DNA of 64,000 nucleotides from Lampris incognitus (GCF_029633865.1 NC_079212.1:148714541-148778540); one strand, 5' to 3'; shown: positions 50,841-62,519, counted from the stretch's first letter. Program-made: numbers and translations. Notes: generated from the letters alone by a model not told the origin.

Positions 50841-50943
50841 TCTGTCCATCCATCCATCCATCCATCCGGACTTGACTTTGATGGATGGATGGATGGATGG
50901 ATGGATGGATGGATATCCATCGACCCATCAAAGTCAAGTCCGG
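50841..50943. repeat. Hairpin: 19-bp perfect inverted repeat around a (GGAT)n loop
   Basis: Arms CCGGACTTGACTTTGATGG (50866-50884) and its exact reverse complement (50925-50943) enclose a 40-bp loop of GGAT repeats. A complementary CCAT run lies just outside at 50845-50865, so the two tetranucleotide runs can also pair. Confidence 0.85.
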
Positions 50944-51182
50944 TTTATCTGTATAGCCATAAAACACAGAGAAGGCTTTACAATCACACTACATTCCCTG
51001 ATAACAGATAGATACATCAAACAACACAATAGTGTGAGCCATATCCTTAATCCCGACTGGGGTGAGGGTAAACTCATCATCCCTCATCAGAAAAAAAACC
51101 CCTTCATTAGTGTCCATAAAACATGATGAGAGTTCAGTATCAAAAAAAAATCACAGTTGTAGAATAGAGTCTTTGTCTTCAC

Positions 51183-51352
51183 CTGGCTGTAGACAGCAGC
51201 TGAGCGTGCGGGGCAGAGCCAGCATCTTCATGCCCTCCAGAAAGGCCCTCCTCTTCATTAGCTCCTCCAGGAAGGAGAGCCGGTGCTGGGCAAAAGGGAA
51301 GATGGCCTGCAGACTCCACTGGCTCAGCAGGAGGTCTACCACATGATACAAA
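51183..51352 (-). CDS. nisch: nisch exon (HVVDLLLSQ segment)
   Basis: Acceptor TTGTCTTGAG|T completes a codon; donor CTACAGCCAG|GTGAAG leaves one base. The residues HVVDLLLSQWSLQAIFPFAQ and the following FLEELMKRRAFLEGMKML align position by position with the nischarin stretch HVLELLVGY...VLPHEKFHFL. Good support. Confidence 0.88.
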
Positions 51353-51526
51353 CTCAAGACAACAGAAAACAGCCAGTTTTGAGCACACATACAAATGTCA
51401 ACTGAAATATAAACTGGGGGAAAAAATAATAATAATAAAAAAAATTATGGTTAACCACTGTATTTATAACTAAATTGAAATCTAGTTGAAAAACCAAATC
51501 CAAACTTGACGTTAGGAAGAACTTAC

Positions 51527-51972
51527 TGATGGCTGTGGTGGGCTCTGTTCCTGGGGTGGAGTGCCACTGAACCCAAAGGAACATGGATTACCTTCCCCCA
51601 GGAGGAAGAGGATGGAGAGGATGAAGGAGGGGAGGAGGAGGCAATAGGGCCTGGCTGGCTCCTCTCACTGTCAGCCAGAGCAGTGAAGTCCACCTTCAGC
51701 ACACAGAGATGTCTGGCGGTAAGGAAGAGGAGGGAGGGGACACTGAACATCTCTCCTGAGTCTGAGGACATTTTCTGGGAGAAAATGTCAGTCAGGAGGG
51801 GTTTGAGGTCTGGTCGTGGGCTGGGGTGGTCAGGGGAGGGGGACGTGAGGAGGAGGAGGTGGGCGGGATAACCTCCCTGTGCTCCCTGACACTCTTCCAG
51901 CTCCCAGGAACTGAGCAGCGAGCGGGTGAAGAGCAGAGGATTCTGGGTTGGCTCCTGATGAGCCGCGGTGAG
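51527..51972 (-). CDS. nisch: nisch exon (large; LLFLTARHLCVLKVDF segment)
   Basis: Acceptor CTTCCTAACCAG|CTC in phase 0; donor CCATCA|GTAAGT leaves two bases. It encodes 148 codons: an N-terminal part with LLFTRSLLSSWELEECQ and PAHLLLLT, then VPSLLFLTARHLCVLKVDF. A Ser-rich loop and VIHVPLGSVALHP follow. The last two blocks match nischarin segments YWLLLTPQHLNVIKADF and RVPLSTVLLDP in order and spacing. Confidence 0.88.
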
Positions 51973-53092
51973 CTGGTTAGGAAGGAGAGGAGGACCAGTT
52001 AATCACAACTGGTGAAGTAGAAAGGGTTAATCAGTTAACACCATCTAATTGATGCTAATGACCTGAAACGGAGAATAAAGCAAAGGTGAACACCCATGTG
52101 ACTCCGAGGAGCTCAGGCTGATGTCATCAGGATCTCTCTGAGGTATGAAAATGCACCAGGAAGAGACTCTGATTTAAAAACTCTCTGGTACAACTGCTTT
52201 ACCTTGTCCCATGCTAATGCTTTGGACTCTCTTAATTTCTAGTTCTTCTATTTACATTACAATCCCGAAGGGACTTCCGGTTTGCCGATGGAGTAGTCAG
52301 ACGCATACTGAACGCGCGCTCCCAGATCAATCACAAATTTCTCACCAAATAACTTGTTAACTCGATATCTACCAGCATAAAGGATAGATGAGTGGGAGAA
52401 TAATCACCAAAGGCCACAAAAGAGAGGAAACCATGTCTAAAACTCGATATAACAGCACCTTGGTCCCGGCGGTGAAAGTTAGCAACGCCGACACAGAGCA
52501 TGCTAACAAACGTAGCGAAGCTGCCGCCAATGTCCAGAGGAGTCCAGGAATGAGCACAGGCCCCAAAGACATAATTAGGGTGATAAAAGAGTTAAAAACT
52601 CTCAAGGGTATATACACTCCATACATAGTTTGTGGGTTTTTATTTTTACCTTTTTATATGGATTACAGTCCATAGAGTGGAGGAAGGTGCACACGACTTC
52701 CACAATCTCAGTTCAGTTCCACAATCTACCCAGACCATACACAAACTCACAGACAAGCCGCAACCAGCAGTATGTCAGAGACCATAGACAGATCAGTACA
52801 TGGGCAAGAGATGCACACCGGCACCCTCGTGTGGCCATGCATGCAGACTCACACGAGGACCAGGCAAAGGACAAAAACTCACATGAGTTAAAAGAATGGA
52901 ATAAACAAATTAAGCATCCCAACATGCATTGCACGTTACATTCCAATACAACATTCAGTGAATGCATAGGCCCACAAGCCATGTGAAAAATAGACAAAGG
53001 TATAAACCAACTACTGTGGTTTAAAACAAAATAAAGCATTTATTTAAAATGACTACTCTTGGTATTTAACAGCCTGATAGCAGAAGGAATGA
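51973..53092. other. Intron sequence, mostly unrecognised
   Basis: A 96-codon plus-strand frame at 52388-52675 (MSGRIITKGHKREE, then SKTRYNSTLVP) has the character of a LINE ORF1 start, but I cannot assign it. The remainder shows no recognisable feature. The 3' part includes an A-rich stretch with AATAAA (53020-53040). Confidence 0.4.
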
Positions 53093-53895
53093 AGGACTGA
53101 GGTTGGCGAAGAAGAAGTGGGATAGTCAGAGAGGTGAAGAAAGTAGACAGGAGTACAAGGAGATGCAGTGTAAAGTGAAGAGAGAGGTGGCAAAGGCAAA
53201 AGGCGTATGGTGAGTTGTATGATAAGTTAGACACTAAGGAAGGAGAAAAGGACTTGTAACGATTGGCTAGACAGAGGGACCGAGCTGGGAAGGATGTGCA
53301 GCAAGTTAAGATGATCAAGAATAGAGATGGAAATATGTTGACAAGTGAGGAGAGTGTTGAGAAGGTGGAAGGAGTACTTTGAGGGCCTGATGAATGAAGA
53401 CAATGAGGGAGAGAGAAGGTTGGATGATGTGGGGATAGTGAATCAGGAAGTGCGACGGATTAGCAAGGAGGAAGTGAGGGAAGCTATGAAGAGGATGAAG
53501 AGTGGAAAGGCAGTTGGTCCTGATGACATACCTGTGGAGGCATGGAGATGTTTAGGAGAGATGGCAGTGGAGTTTTTAACTAGATTGTTTAACACAATCT
53601 TGGAAAGTGAGAGGATGCCTGAGGAGTAGAGAAGAAGCATACTGGTACCAATTTTCAAGAATAAGGGTGATGTGCAGAACTGTAACAACTACAGAGCAGC
53701 CACAGCATGAAGATATGGGAAAGAGTAATAGCAGCTAGGTTAAGAGGAGAGGTGGTGATCAGCAGCAGCAGTATGGTTTCATGCCACGAAAGAGCACCAC
53801 AGATGTGATGTTTGCTTTGAGAATGTTGAATGAGAAGTATAGAGAAGGTCAGTGTGTCTTTGTGGATTTGGTATATCAGAGTGGTGCAGGATATG

Positions 53896-54725
53896 TGTAA
53901 GGACCTCTAAAATCTATTGTACATACTTTGTGGTACTTCATTTACCAGCATGCTTTGTGTCTTGGACATTTCCTATGTTCTTGTGGGTTTCTGAACATGT
54001 GGACCAATGGAATGTATTTGTTCTTTGTATTTTTATTTCAATTTTGTTATTAGCCAATGACGTGGTGTGGAGTTGTTATGCCCGCAAAATCGCGAGGTTC
54101 GTAACGGTCGATCTCCTCACAGAAAGGGAGGAGTTTGAGATTCCAAGCGAGTGCTCCGAGGAGAGATGTCCATTTTTTTCTACTGCTCCGTCTCACGTAC
54201 CAGTTTCGCGGAGACTTTAAACACAGCCCGTATACTAGGCCCGTATGCTTGCTGGTGGGGTTTGTTTTACTATGACGATTATTTTGTTTATGCCCCATAG
54301 CCAGTGTCGCCGCTAGCTAGCTAAGTGGATTTAGCATCCAGTGCTAGTGTGTTTGCAGACTAGAGTTGTGGAGGCTAGCCAGAAGTCATCGGGCTGCGCT
54401 GGACGGTGATCTAACTAGGGGAGCCGCTCTGCTCCATTCCTGGGACCTGTCTGCTGTTCAAAGAGGACTCGCTTCATCTGGACCCACCAGATGACCACCA
54501 TCTTCGCCAGGGTTTTCTGAACATTGCAACCTGTGGCCATCTTGCGGGTGGCTGCCTTGCCCTCCGCTCAGAGAGCTGCTTTATGTGCACCAACGGGCCC
54601 CAAAGGAAAGCGCTGGGTATTTTTGTGTTCTTTTGCTACTTTTCTTCCTGTTTATTGGGACCGGTTGCCACACCCTGTGTAATTCCAACTAATGTTTATT
54701 TAATCAACAACAATACACTCTTGGG

Positions 54726-54796
<71 letters not shown>

Positions 54797-55268
54797 ATTA
54801 TCAAATAAATCCTATTATTATTAATTATATTTCGGGTGTATTGGCAGCTCATTTTCCGCTTATGCAAAGCCTAGGTTACTTTTAGAGTGATGTTAATAAG
54901 CTTGTACAGTAATTCAGTACACATCAGGGTTATAATATCTGCATTAACCACGTTTGTTTCATTCTGGGAAGATACACCATTCACTAGCCTTAGGTAAGTG
55001 TAGTATTTTCACAGTGGAGGCACCGCGCTACTAAATTGATTATTATCTTGGTTAATTATTTCTATTATCATTCATCACTAATATTGTCATTAGGGGCACT
55101 AGCCTACTAGTACACAGGAGGTTCAGCCAGCTCACCATTCCACCGCTGAGAACTCAGGATCCTGTTGTGCTATTGAATTGTATTGTAACACTTTAGTAAC
55201 TGGTAGCATTAGGCTTTTGTCTTGTTTAAATGTGCTTGGCGTTTCCCGCCAGTGAAAAAGGGGTTACA
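53896..55268 (+). mobile_element. Solo LTR, 1,373 bp, with 4-bp target duplication
   Basis: Begins TGTAAGG and ends GGGGTTACA, so it has TG...CA termini with a 5-bp inverted end (TGTAA/TTACA). TATG flanks it on both sides (53892-53895, 55269-55272). Taking it out rejoins the LINE word CAGGATATGTAGGAGG in the expected frame (QDMY). It contains a CT run and AAATAAA near 54803, suggesting plus orientation. No internal retroviral-type genes remain. A 4-bp duplication fits Gypsy-type elements, but the family is not assigned. Confidence 0.85.
54729..54793. repeat. (CT)n microsatellite
   Basis: An uninterrupted CT run of about 65 bp within the solo LTR. Confidence 0.97.
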
Positions 55269-56611
55269 TATGTAGGAGGGCAGTGTGACAATGGTGAGGT
55301 GTGCCGTTGGAATGACAGATGCGTTCAAGGTGGAGGTGGGATTACATCAAGGATCGGCTCTGAGCCCTTTCTTGTTTGCAATGGTGATGGACAGGTTGAC
55401 GGAGGAGATCAGGCAGGAGTCTCCATGGACTATGATGTTTGCGGATGACACTGTGATCTGTAGTGAGAGTAGGGTGCAGGTTGAAGAGAGCCTGGAGAGG
55501 TGGAGGTATGCACTGGAGAGAAGAGGAATGAAAGTCAGTAGGAGCAAGACAGAATACATATGCGTGAATGAGAGGGAGGACAGATGCAAGGAGTAGAGGT
55601 GATGAAAGCACATGAGTTTAAATACTTGGGATCAACTGTCCAAAGTAACGGGGAGCACAGAAGAGAGGTGAAGAAGAGAGTGCAGGCAGAGTGGAGTGGG
55701 TGGAGAAGAGTGTCAGGAGTGATTTGTGACAGAAGGGTACCAGCAAGAGTTAAAGGGAAGGTTTACAAGATGGCAGTGAGACCAGCTAAGCTGTATGGTT
55801 TGGAGACAGTGGCACTGACGAAAAGACAGGAGGAGGAGCTGGAGGTGGCAGAGTTGAAGATGCTAAGATTTTCATTGGGAGTGATGAAGAAGGACAGGAT
55901 TAGGAACAAGTAGAGGGACAGCTCAGGTTGGACGGTTCGGAGACAAAGCAAGAGAGACAAGATTAAGATGGTTTGGACATGTGTGGAGGAGAGATGCTGG
56001 GTATATTGGGAAAAGGATGCTGAATATGGAGCTGCCAGGGAAGAGAAAAAGAGGAAGGCTGAAGAGGAGGTTTATGGATGTGGTGAGGGACGACATGCAG
56101 GTGGCTGGTGTGACAGAGGAAGATGCAGAGGACAGGAAGAGATGGAAATGGATGATTCACTGTGGCGACCCCTAACGGGAGCAGCCAAAGGTAGTAGTGG
56201 TAGGTTAGTGTTTTGTAAGACTTTGCCAGGAAAAATTATAGGGTGCATAGTGTTTTCCATCTTCATCATAGCAGCCAAATGAGAAAGACTAAGGCAGGTA
56301 GTGTTGAATTTGAGGAAATGAAGCTGTTGTGACTAACAAGCAGATATGACAGAACAAGCTGGTAAAGAAACCTTTACCAACAGATAAAAGTACAACATCA
56401 GTAAGTAAAACTCACATTCAATCAGGGTTTTTTGGTTTGTTTCTGACACAACAGCACCGCTGAATCTCATTTATCTTGAATGGAACTCAAACAACACTCA
56501 CCTTGCTAACACCTACATAGGACATAAACTGTTAAAATAAAACTAGGAGATTCAGGATTATATCTTTAATTTTAAGAGGTATGTGGTATAACAGCAGTTC
56601 TGTTGTTTTAC

Positions 56612-56829
56612 CTTCAGTTGGAGCAGAGTTGTGAGTTGTGTTCGGGTCTCTCTGAGGTTCTGCGGGTCAGAGAAGAGGTACCAGTGAGCTCTTCCAGACC
56701 GGACTCCCAGAGCCAGGCAGGAGTCAGGGAGGTCGGTCTTGGATGAAAGGACAACCTCCGTGTAAGGGACCAGGAGGTCTTTCTGGAGGCTGGAGAGAAC
56801 CTCCTCTAGACCTGGACTCCACTCCCTCT
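56612..56829 (-). CDS. nisch: nisch exon (GRAHWYLFSD segment)
   Basis: Acceptor GATGTTCTCAG|AG supplies two bases that make Glu with the last base of the exon at 60517-60824; donor CAACTGAAG|GTAAAA is in phase 0. It encodes LVPYTEVVLSSKTDLPDSCL and ALGVRSGRAHWYLFSDPQNL, consistent in position with the weakly conserved nischarin stretch that ends in a SDAANLHEF-like motif. Similarity is modest; phases fit on both sides. Confidence 0.8.
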
Positions 56830-57061
56830 CTGAGAACATCAGGAGAGATAACCTTCCATCATTATCTGTTCACAAGTTTAATTGACCTGTGTACAAAGTG
56901 TACAATGACCTGCTCCTCTCTACCGACTCTGGTGATTGCCATTCTAATTGTTCTTGACCTCAGCGCAGTGTTCAATGCTGTGGATCAGGAAATTTTAACA
57001 GACTGTCTCCAGTATGGGCTTGGTATTGATGGCCCTGCCTTGAAATGGTTCACATCCTACA

Positions 57062-57680
57062 TTGGCCATCAAACAGGACAGGGACAGACTACAACAGACA
57101 GTTAGGTCTGCAGAGAAAATCATTGGTGTCAACCTGCCCTCCATTCAGGACTTATACACCTCCAGACTCAGGAAACGGGCAGGCAACATCACTGCAGACC
57201 CATCACACCCTGGTCACAACCTATTCCAACTCCTCCCCTCTGGCAGGTGCTACAGAGCACTGTACCCAAAAACACCCAGATATAAAAAGTTTCTTTCCAC
57301 GGGCTGTCATTCAAATGAACACTTAAAACTGTCAATAAAGCCAACCATGTTGTATATACTGTACTGTACATGTTGTATATACTGTACTGTACATTGTACG
57401 TATACTGGTACACTCTGTCATGTCCATCTACTTCAGGCATGTATGTAAGTAACCTGCTAAGATCTATTTCAACATCTCTGATATATTCTCTGCACCACTG
57501 CACCTTATCACCTCTTATTTCGCCTGTATATAGTCAATCATTGTATACATATCTAAAGATTGTTGTGTTGTTATATTGTTATTAAATGTTAAGTACACTG
57601 AGAGAGCCATGAAACCAGAGTCAAATTCCATGTTTGTGCAAACCTACTTGGCTAATAAACATGATTCTGAAAAATAGAAT
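57062..57680 (+). mobile_element. 3' end of a Rex1/CR1-like LINE inserted in the L2-like LINE
   Basis: Near-identical to the end of the copy at 13640-15468: GHQTGQGQT, SAEKIIGVNLPSIQDLYTSR, then the 3' UTR with only about two minisatellite units (57350-57400), ending GGCTAATAAACATGATTCTG. Confidence 0.82.
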
Positions 57681-58064
57681 CTTCCATTAACTGAAAAATT
57701 TTCCTCTCCGTCAGCTCATCTCTCCTGCAGGGTCCCACATGGTTCTATCCTGGGTCCCATTCTTTTCTCGACATGCATGCTTCCCCTTGGTCAAATCATT
57801 CAAAAATATGACATTTCCTTTCACTGTTATGCTGATGACGCTCAGCTTTATCTGCCCCTGAAACTAAACAATTAGTCCAATCTAGTCAGCATCTTGAAGT
57901 GCCTTGAGAACATAAAGTGCTGGATGGCACAAGACTTCCTAAAGCTGAATGAAGACAAATCTGAAGTTGTACTATTTGGCCCCCCTGACTCCATTAAAGC
58001 ATTTACCAACAGTCTGGCAACTGTCCACCTATGTCAAAGTTCATGCCAAAAACCCTGGTGTGAT

Positions 58065-58454
58065 TTTTTTTGGGGGGAGGGTCCCCCTTTTTCTCCTCAA
58101 TTGTACCAGGCCAATTACCCCACTCTTTTGAGCTGTCCTGGTCGCTGCTCCACCCCCTCTGCTGAGCCGAGGAGTGCTGCAGACTATCACTTGTCTCTTG
58201 TCTCTTCTGATACATGTGGAGTCGCCAGGCGCTTCTTTTCTCTTTTCACCTGACAGTGAGGAGTTTTGTCAGGGGGACATAGTGCGTGGGAAGATCCCGC
58301 AATTCCCCCTCCCCCCCCAAACAGGCGCCCCGACTGACCAGAGGAGGCGCTAGTGCAGTGACCAGGACACACACCCAGACACGGCCAATTGTGTCTGTAG
58401 AGACGCCCGACTAAGCTGGAGGTAACAGGGATTTGATCTGGCAATCCCCGTGTT
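58065..58454 (-). mobile_element. tRNA-derived SINE (family 1), 5'-truncated, 9-bp target duplication
   Basis: Flanked by TGGTGTGAT (58056-58064 and 58455-58463). Minus orientation; the head is cut within the B box region, so the A box is absent. Body as in the other copies. Confidence 0.85.
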
Positions 58455-59212
58455 TGGTGTGATATTTGATTCCGCCTTCAAGTTTGACAAGAAGGTTAAT
58501 GCCATAGTGAAAGCCAGTTTTTCCAGCTACGTGCTATTGCCAAAATCAAGTCGTTTCTCTCTTAAAGATCTCGAGAAACTCATCCACACTTGATATCCTC
58601 CTGCTTGGACTACTGCAACGCCATGTATTTTGGGATTAATCAGTTGTCCCTGTCCTGCCTGCAACTGGTCTCTAGAATGCTGCAACCTGGCTCCTGACAG
58701 GTACCCGGAGGAGACCATATTACCCCTATAATGGCCTCTCGCCACTGGCTGCCTGTACGGTTCAGAATTGATTCTAAGGTTCTTCTATTTGTTTATAAAG
58801 CCCTAAATAGGCTGGCCTCGTCTTTTATAGTAGAACTTTTAACCCTCTATTCCACCTCCAGGTCCTTCAGGTCAACTGATTTTGACTCCCGGCTGTCCTG
58901 TGATCTTAACTTAAGCTGAGGGATGACCACATCCTTGCAGTTGCAGCCCATAGACTGTCGAACCATATTCCCCTCCCTATCAGACTCCCCTCAATCATGT
59001 CTTTTAAGTCCTTGCTAAAAACTGATTTTTATTCTCCAGCTGGCTGGTACCTATGTCCATGTGTTGTTTATTTGTGCCTCCGAGCTATGTGCCTTGTTGT
59101 CTATGTCTTCTTGTATTTGTGTTTTAGCTACCTGCTCTGGTCTGTATAGCACTTTGGTCAATGTGGGCTGGTTTTAAATGTGCTCTATAAATAAATGTGA
59201 CTTGACATGACT

Positions 59213-59768
59213 TTGACCTTTTGCAAAATGACTGACAGTAATGTACCCATCAGCACTTGGCAACCATCCTCTGACCTCCAACTATGATCAACAGAAATAC
59301 AACAACTTTAATACAACAAAGGACAGAGTAACAGATGAGTAAACGACAGAGGTAAAGGAAAGAAAAATGGTGAAAAATTGTTGCTGAGAAAAATGTTCAA
59401 GTCATATTATCTTGAGTGACTGAAGGACAAACTATCTTTAATTTTTCCTGCAGAATTGTCTTCTGTATTTGTATAGGAACACAATTTCCATTAAATAAAC
59501 CATCAACAGACTCACTTCCATCTATTCAGAGGTAAGTTATCTACAGTCACTTTAGTGTTTTTACTGTGTTGTGATATTTAAGTTTAAACCAACCCATAAT
59601 AATAATAGAGGTCCATCTTAAAAGTCAGTTGGACATAGCAACAGTATTAAGGGAGACTGATCTCATGGGACTCTAGAAGTTGTGCTCTGATAGAGACAGT
59701 AGAGATGAGTGACATTATAGAGCCGGAGAAATCTGGACACCTTTACTAGAATGACCAGGATTTCACTC
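59213..59768. other. Intron sequence without a recognised feature
   Basis: AT-rich DNA between the LINE and the MITE; nothing coding or repetitive stands out. Confidence 0.5.
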
Positions 59769-60217
59769 CTACCTAGAACGACCATAGGCGGTCAAAATGA
59801 CCGCCGCGGTTTTTAAACTCTATATTGTGTCAAGATAAATACCAAGTAGAGATATTAATGCATTACATATGTTAGTATGTCTGTTATGAAACTGACACCA
59901 AAATTAACATTTTAACAACTTTTAATACTATTTTTAAACAATTTAAAATGGCCCAGTCCAACACCTGTAAATCCTGCAACGCCTTGGTGGTAGTCATGGT
60001 GTGTCTGTAACGGCGTCTGTAACCAGACATGGTGGACATAATCACAAACCAAGTTAAGACTATTTGTTTGCACTAAAGGATGCTAGTGTGTTTCTAGGAC
60101 AGAGCAACGAACTTCACGAAGGAAATGACGCCACCAACACATGTCATAAATACTGACATGACGCACACCATCACGCATGAGACGGTCATGTTGACAGCTC
60201 ATGGTCGTTTTAGGTAG
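59769..60217. mobile_element. MITE-like element with 35-bp terminal inverted repeats
   Basis: The left end (59769-59803) starts CTACCTAGAACGACCAT and the right end (60183-60217) is its reverse complement with five mismatches. The total is 449 bp with no coding capacity. The left end also holds a palindrome, GCGGTCAAAATGACCGC. Non-autonomous DNA element; superfamily uncertain (piggyBac-like ends are one possibility). Confidence 0.75.
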
Positions 60218-60516
60218 ATCTGATCTTAACTTTATTTTGTGTAGTTGATGTAAAGCTGATTTTATTGCAAATATATGCATTTTAGGAGAATTCAGGGGGC
60301 GGCAGGTCTGTATCTTTTTTCCCCCACAAAGTTATCAGACTTTGACTATTCAGAACAGTCATAACGAGGTCTTGGTGGTTCCAGTAAAAGCAGTTGTTTC
60401 CTCAGACTGTCGGCATCACATCTCAGAAGTGTGTGGACATGATGAGCAGTGTGCAGGTTTATCACTACGGGCAGCATTTAAGATGTGCTGTTACTGCGAC
60501 TGTTAAATGTGTTTAC

Positions 60517-60824
60517 CTGTGTCCTCATTGGTCAAGGTGGAGTCAGCTGGTATGTAAAACAGTCCCAGGACTTTGTCAGTCAAAACCAGACACCCCCCCC
60601 TCTGCTCCATGTTGTTCTCCACCCGAACACAGAGGCACCACAGGACCCCGCTAATCTGCACCCCGTTCTGCTCCTCACACACCTTCTCCTGGGCCTCCTG
60701 GCCCTGTGCGTCCACTAGAGGAGCAGGGAGAGAGGTGGAGGTGGTGTGTGAGGAGACCGAGGCCTCCTCCAAAGAGTCATCCAGGCCCATCTCAAAGTAC
60801 CCGTCCCCGGGGCATGAGCTGGGA
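60517..60824 (-). CDS. nisch: nisch exon (GYFEMG / CLVLTDK segment)
   Basis: Acceptor CTGCTACTAG|T gives one base (a second AG six bases on is phase-compatible, so two residues are uncertain). Donor GAGGACACAG|GTAAAC leaves one base. It encodes GDGYFEMGLDDSLEEASVSS, an acidic/Ser-rich linker, then VLWCLCVRVENN and GGCLVLTDKVLGLFYIP. These correspond to the nischarin blocks RYFEMG and VLWCFLIHV...CLVLTDFGIAVFEIP. Confidence 0.88.
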
Positions 60825-60936
60825 CTAGTAGCAGACAAACAGGAAGAAACAAAGTTTGTGTTTTTATGCAGTATGCAGTAGTACGAAGAACACGATCTAG
60901 AACACAGCACATTCATGCCACAATGAAATCAGTACA

Positions 60937-62188
60937 TTTACATGCACACTAGTATCCTGGTTCTGATCAGGTTGTGCAACATCCCACTTGTGTGTTGGTG
61001 CATGTAAACACCATATCCTGGTTACAGAAACCCAGATAAGCCCTGATCGTGGTTTTAAGAACTCTGAAAATACAAAATGGCTTCCTCCAAAAGAAACCAG
61101 GGCACCGTGGCATGTTAATAATATCTTATGCATTCTTCTGACTGCTCTCTGCTAGCTGTGCAGCCCAGCGCATCACCAGACTTGATGACGGACTAGCAAA
61201 ACAAAAGACGGCGGTAGTAATGAAAAAGCTAAATATAACATGGAACAACAACAACAACAATAATAATAATACATTTTATTTATAAAGCACCTTTCAATGT
61301 ACATGTACTCCAAAAAGTGCTGCCACGTATAAATGAGTGTAAGAGTACAGGTTAAAAAAAGAGTTTCTAGATACAGAAGAACATGCAGAGATGCTAACAC
61401 AATAAACACAATAAACACAAACTGAGTCAATAAGCACTGAAAGCGACAGAAAGCCTCGGGAGCTCCGATGACAGGATGCATCAAAATGGCGACCTGGCAT
61501 TAAATAACCAAAACAGCTTCATCCTTATTTGTGATGAAGATGATGTTACCCAGCTAACACGAGCTTAACTGGCAGCCATTACACAATAACAGAAATGAGC
61601 TACGGTAGGTACATTAGGTAAAGACATGACAGGCTGGTGGGTCTGTCGAAAAAACAAAATGATCGCTGCCAATTAAAATACTTAAACAGCTTAACCATGG
61701 AAACATCCATCCATTATCCAAACTGCTTACCCTGCTCTCAGGGTCACAGGGATGCTGAAGCCTATCCCAGCAGTCATTGGGCGGCAGGCGAGGAGGCACC
61801 CTGGACAGACCACCAGACCATAACAGGGCCCACACACACACACACACACACCCACACCCACACACACACACACACACACACACCTAGGGACAATTTAGTA
61901 CGGCCAATTCACCTGACCTACATGTTTTTGGGGCTGTGGGAGGAAACCCATGCAGACACGGGGAGAACATGCAAACTCCACACAGAGGACGACCCCCAAG
62001 GTTGGACTACCCCGGGGTTCGAACCCAGGACCTTCTTGCTGTGAGCCACAGCGCCACCGTGCCGCCACCATGTTAACAGGAATATGAATAACCAGGTTAC
62101 TGGTTAGTGTATGATCCAAGTGAAGATCATATCCCAACAGGATCGAAGCTGGAACAGGACTCTGCTGGAATACTAGTGTGCATGTAAA
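60937..62188. mobile_element. DNA-transposon-like element with perfect 19-bp inverted ends
   Basis: TTTACATGCACACTAGTAT at 60937-60955 and its exact reverse complement at 62170-62188. Weaker complementarity continues inward. No transposase is visible, so it is non-autonomous. A SINE (61695-62073) is nested within. It occupies the intron between nisch exons 60517-60824 and 62276-62396. Confidence 0.7.
61695..62073 (-). mobile_element. tRNA-derived SINE (family 3) with internal (CA)n
   Basis: The minus-strand head reads GGCACGGTGGCGCTGTGGC with a B box GGGTTCGAACCC. Then come GTTTGCATGTTCTCCCC and AATTGTCCCTAGG, a CA/TG run (61832-61882), and a tail complementary to CATCCATCCATTATCC. The fragment at 38396-38522 is from the same family. 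I recognise it as a common fish repeat. Confidence 0.82.
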
Positions 62189-62275
62189 CAGCTTTCTGCT
62201 GTGGGGGTAATGGAAAGACTTCTCACTGAATCATGGGTACACAAAACAGACCCAGCACGTCATTGATGGAGTTAC

Positions 62276-62396
62276 CTGGAGCTCCCCACCTCTGTGGGCT
62301 CAGAACTCCGCCTCCTCCCCTCCCACACCACCTCCTCCTCCTCTTCCTGCTGCTTCAGGATGGAGCCGACATGCCGGGACAGCTGGACAATGAACT
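62276..62396 (-). CDS. nisch: nisch exon (FIVQLSRHV, Glu-rich segment)
   Basis: Acceptor TCTAACAAAG|AG with a long CT-rich tract; donor GAGCTCCAG|GTAACT leaves two bases. It encodes FIVQLSRHVGSILKQQEEEE, matching the nischarin FIQRLSTLIRQAIERQ block followed by its acidic tract, then a basic RRRRSS patch. Confidence 0.8.
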
Positions 62397-62519
62397 CTTT
62401 GTTAGAGGAGGAGAATGAGAGGAGGTGAGAGGGGAGGATGGGGCAGGAGGTGCTGAAGGAGTTCTCTGTTCCTTCTCCTCTTCTGTCACAACTACAGATA
62501 CACCTGGAGACAGAGGCAC

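Larger units (their letters stand above)
53093..56205 (+). mobile_element. RTE-type LINE, 5'-truncated, split by a solo LTR
   Basis: Left part (53093-53895): RRWKEYFEGLMNEDN, MKRMKSGKAVGPDDIPVEAW, then VPIFKNKGDVQNC and MFALRMLNEKY. Right part (55269-56205): VEVGLHQGSALSPFLFAMVM, active site FADD (MFADDTVICSES, about 55433), RRGMKVSRSKTEYICVNERE, FKYLGSTVQSN, LYGLETVALTKR and RWFGHV-like end motifs. A short part of the reverse transcriptase (around the first catalytic Asp) is deleted before the LTR. RTE-type is my best placement; related non-LTR clades are possible. Confidence 0.8.
56884..59212 (+). mobile_element. L2-like LINE, 5'-truncated, with two insertions
   Basis: Begins IAILIVLDLSAVFNAVDQEI (about 56937) and ALKWFTSYI. 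It is interrupted at 57062-57680, resumes at VPHGSILGPILFST with intact YADD (57828-57839) and DFLKLNEDKSEVVLFGPPD. It is interrupted again by a SINE at 58065-58454, then continues (AKIKSFLSLKDLEKLIHT, SRHWLPVRFRIDSKVLLFVY) to a 3' end with ATAAATAAATGTGACTTGAC. Confidence 0.83.

Noticed and set aside
51590..51600. Alternative donor GGGGAAG|GTAATC inside the 446-bp nisch exon
   Set aside because: The sequence after it (VIHVPLGSVALHP) matches conserved nischarin, and the downstream GTAAGT donor keeps phase.
61614..61883. Minus-strand frame with a Cys/Val repeat
   Set aside because: It runs through the CA/TG microsatellite of a SINE.
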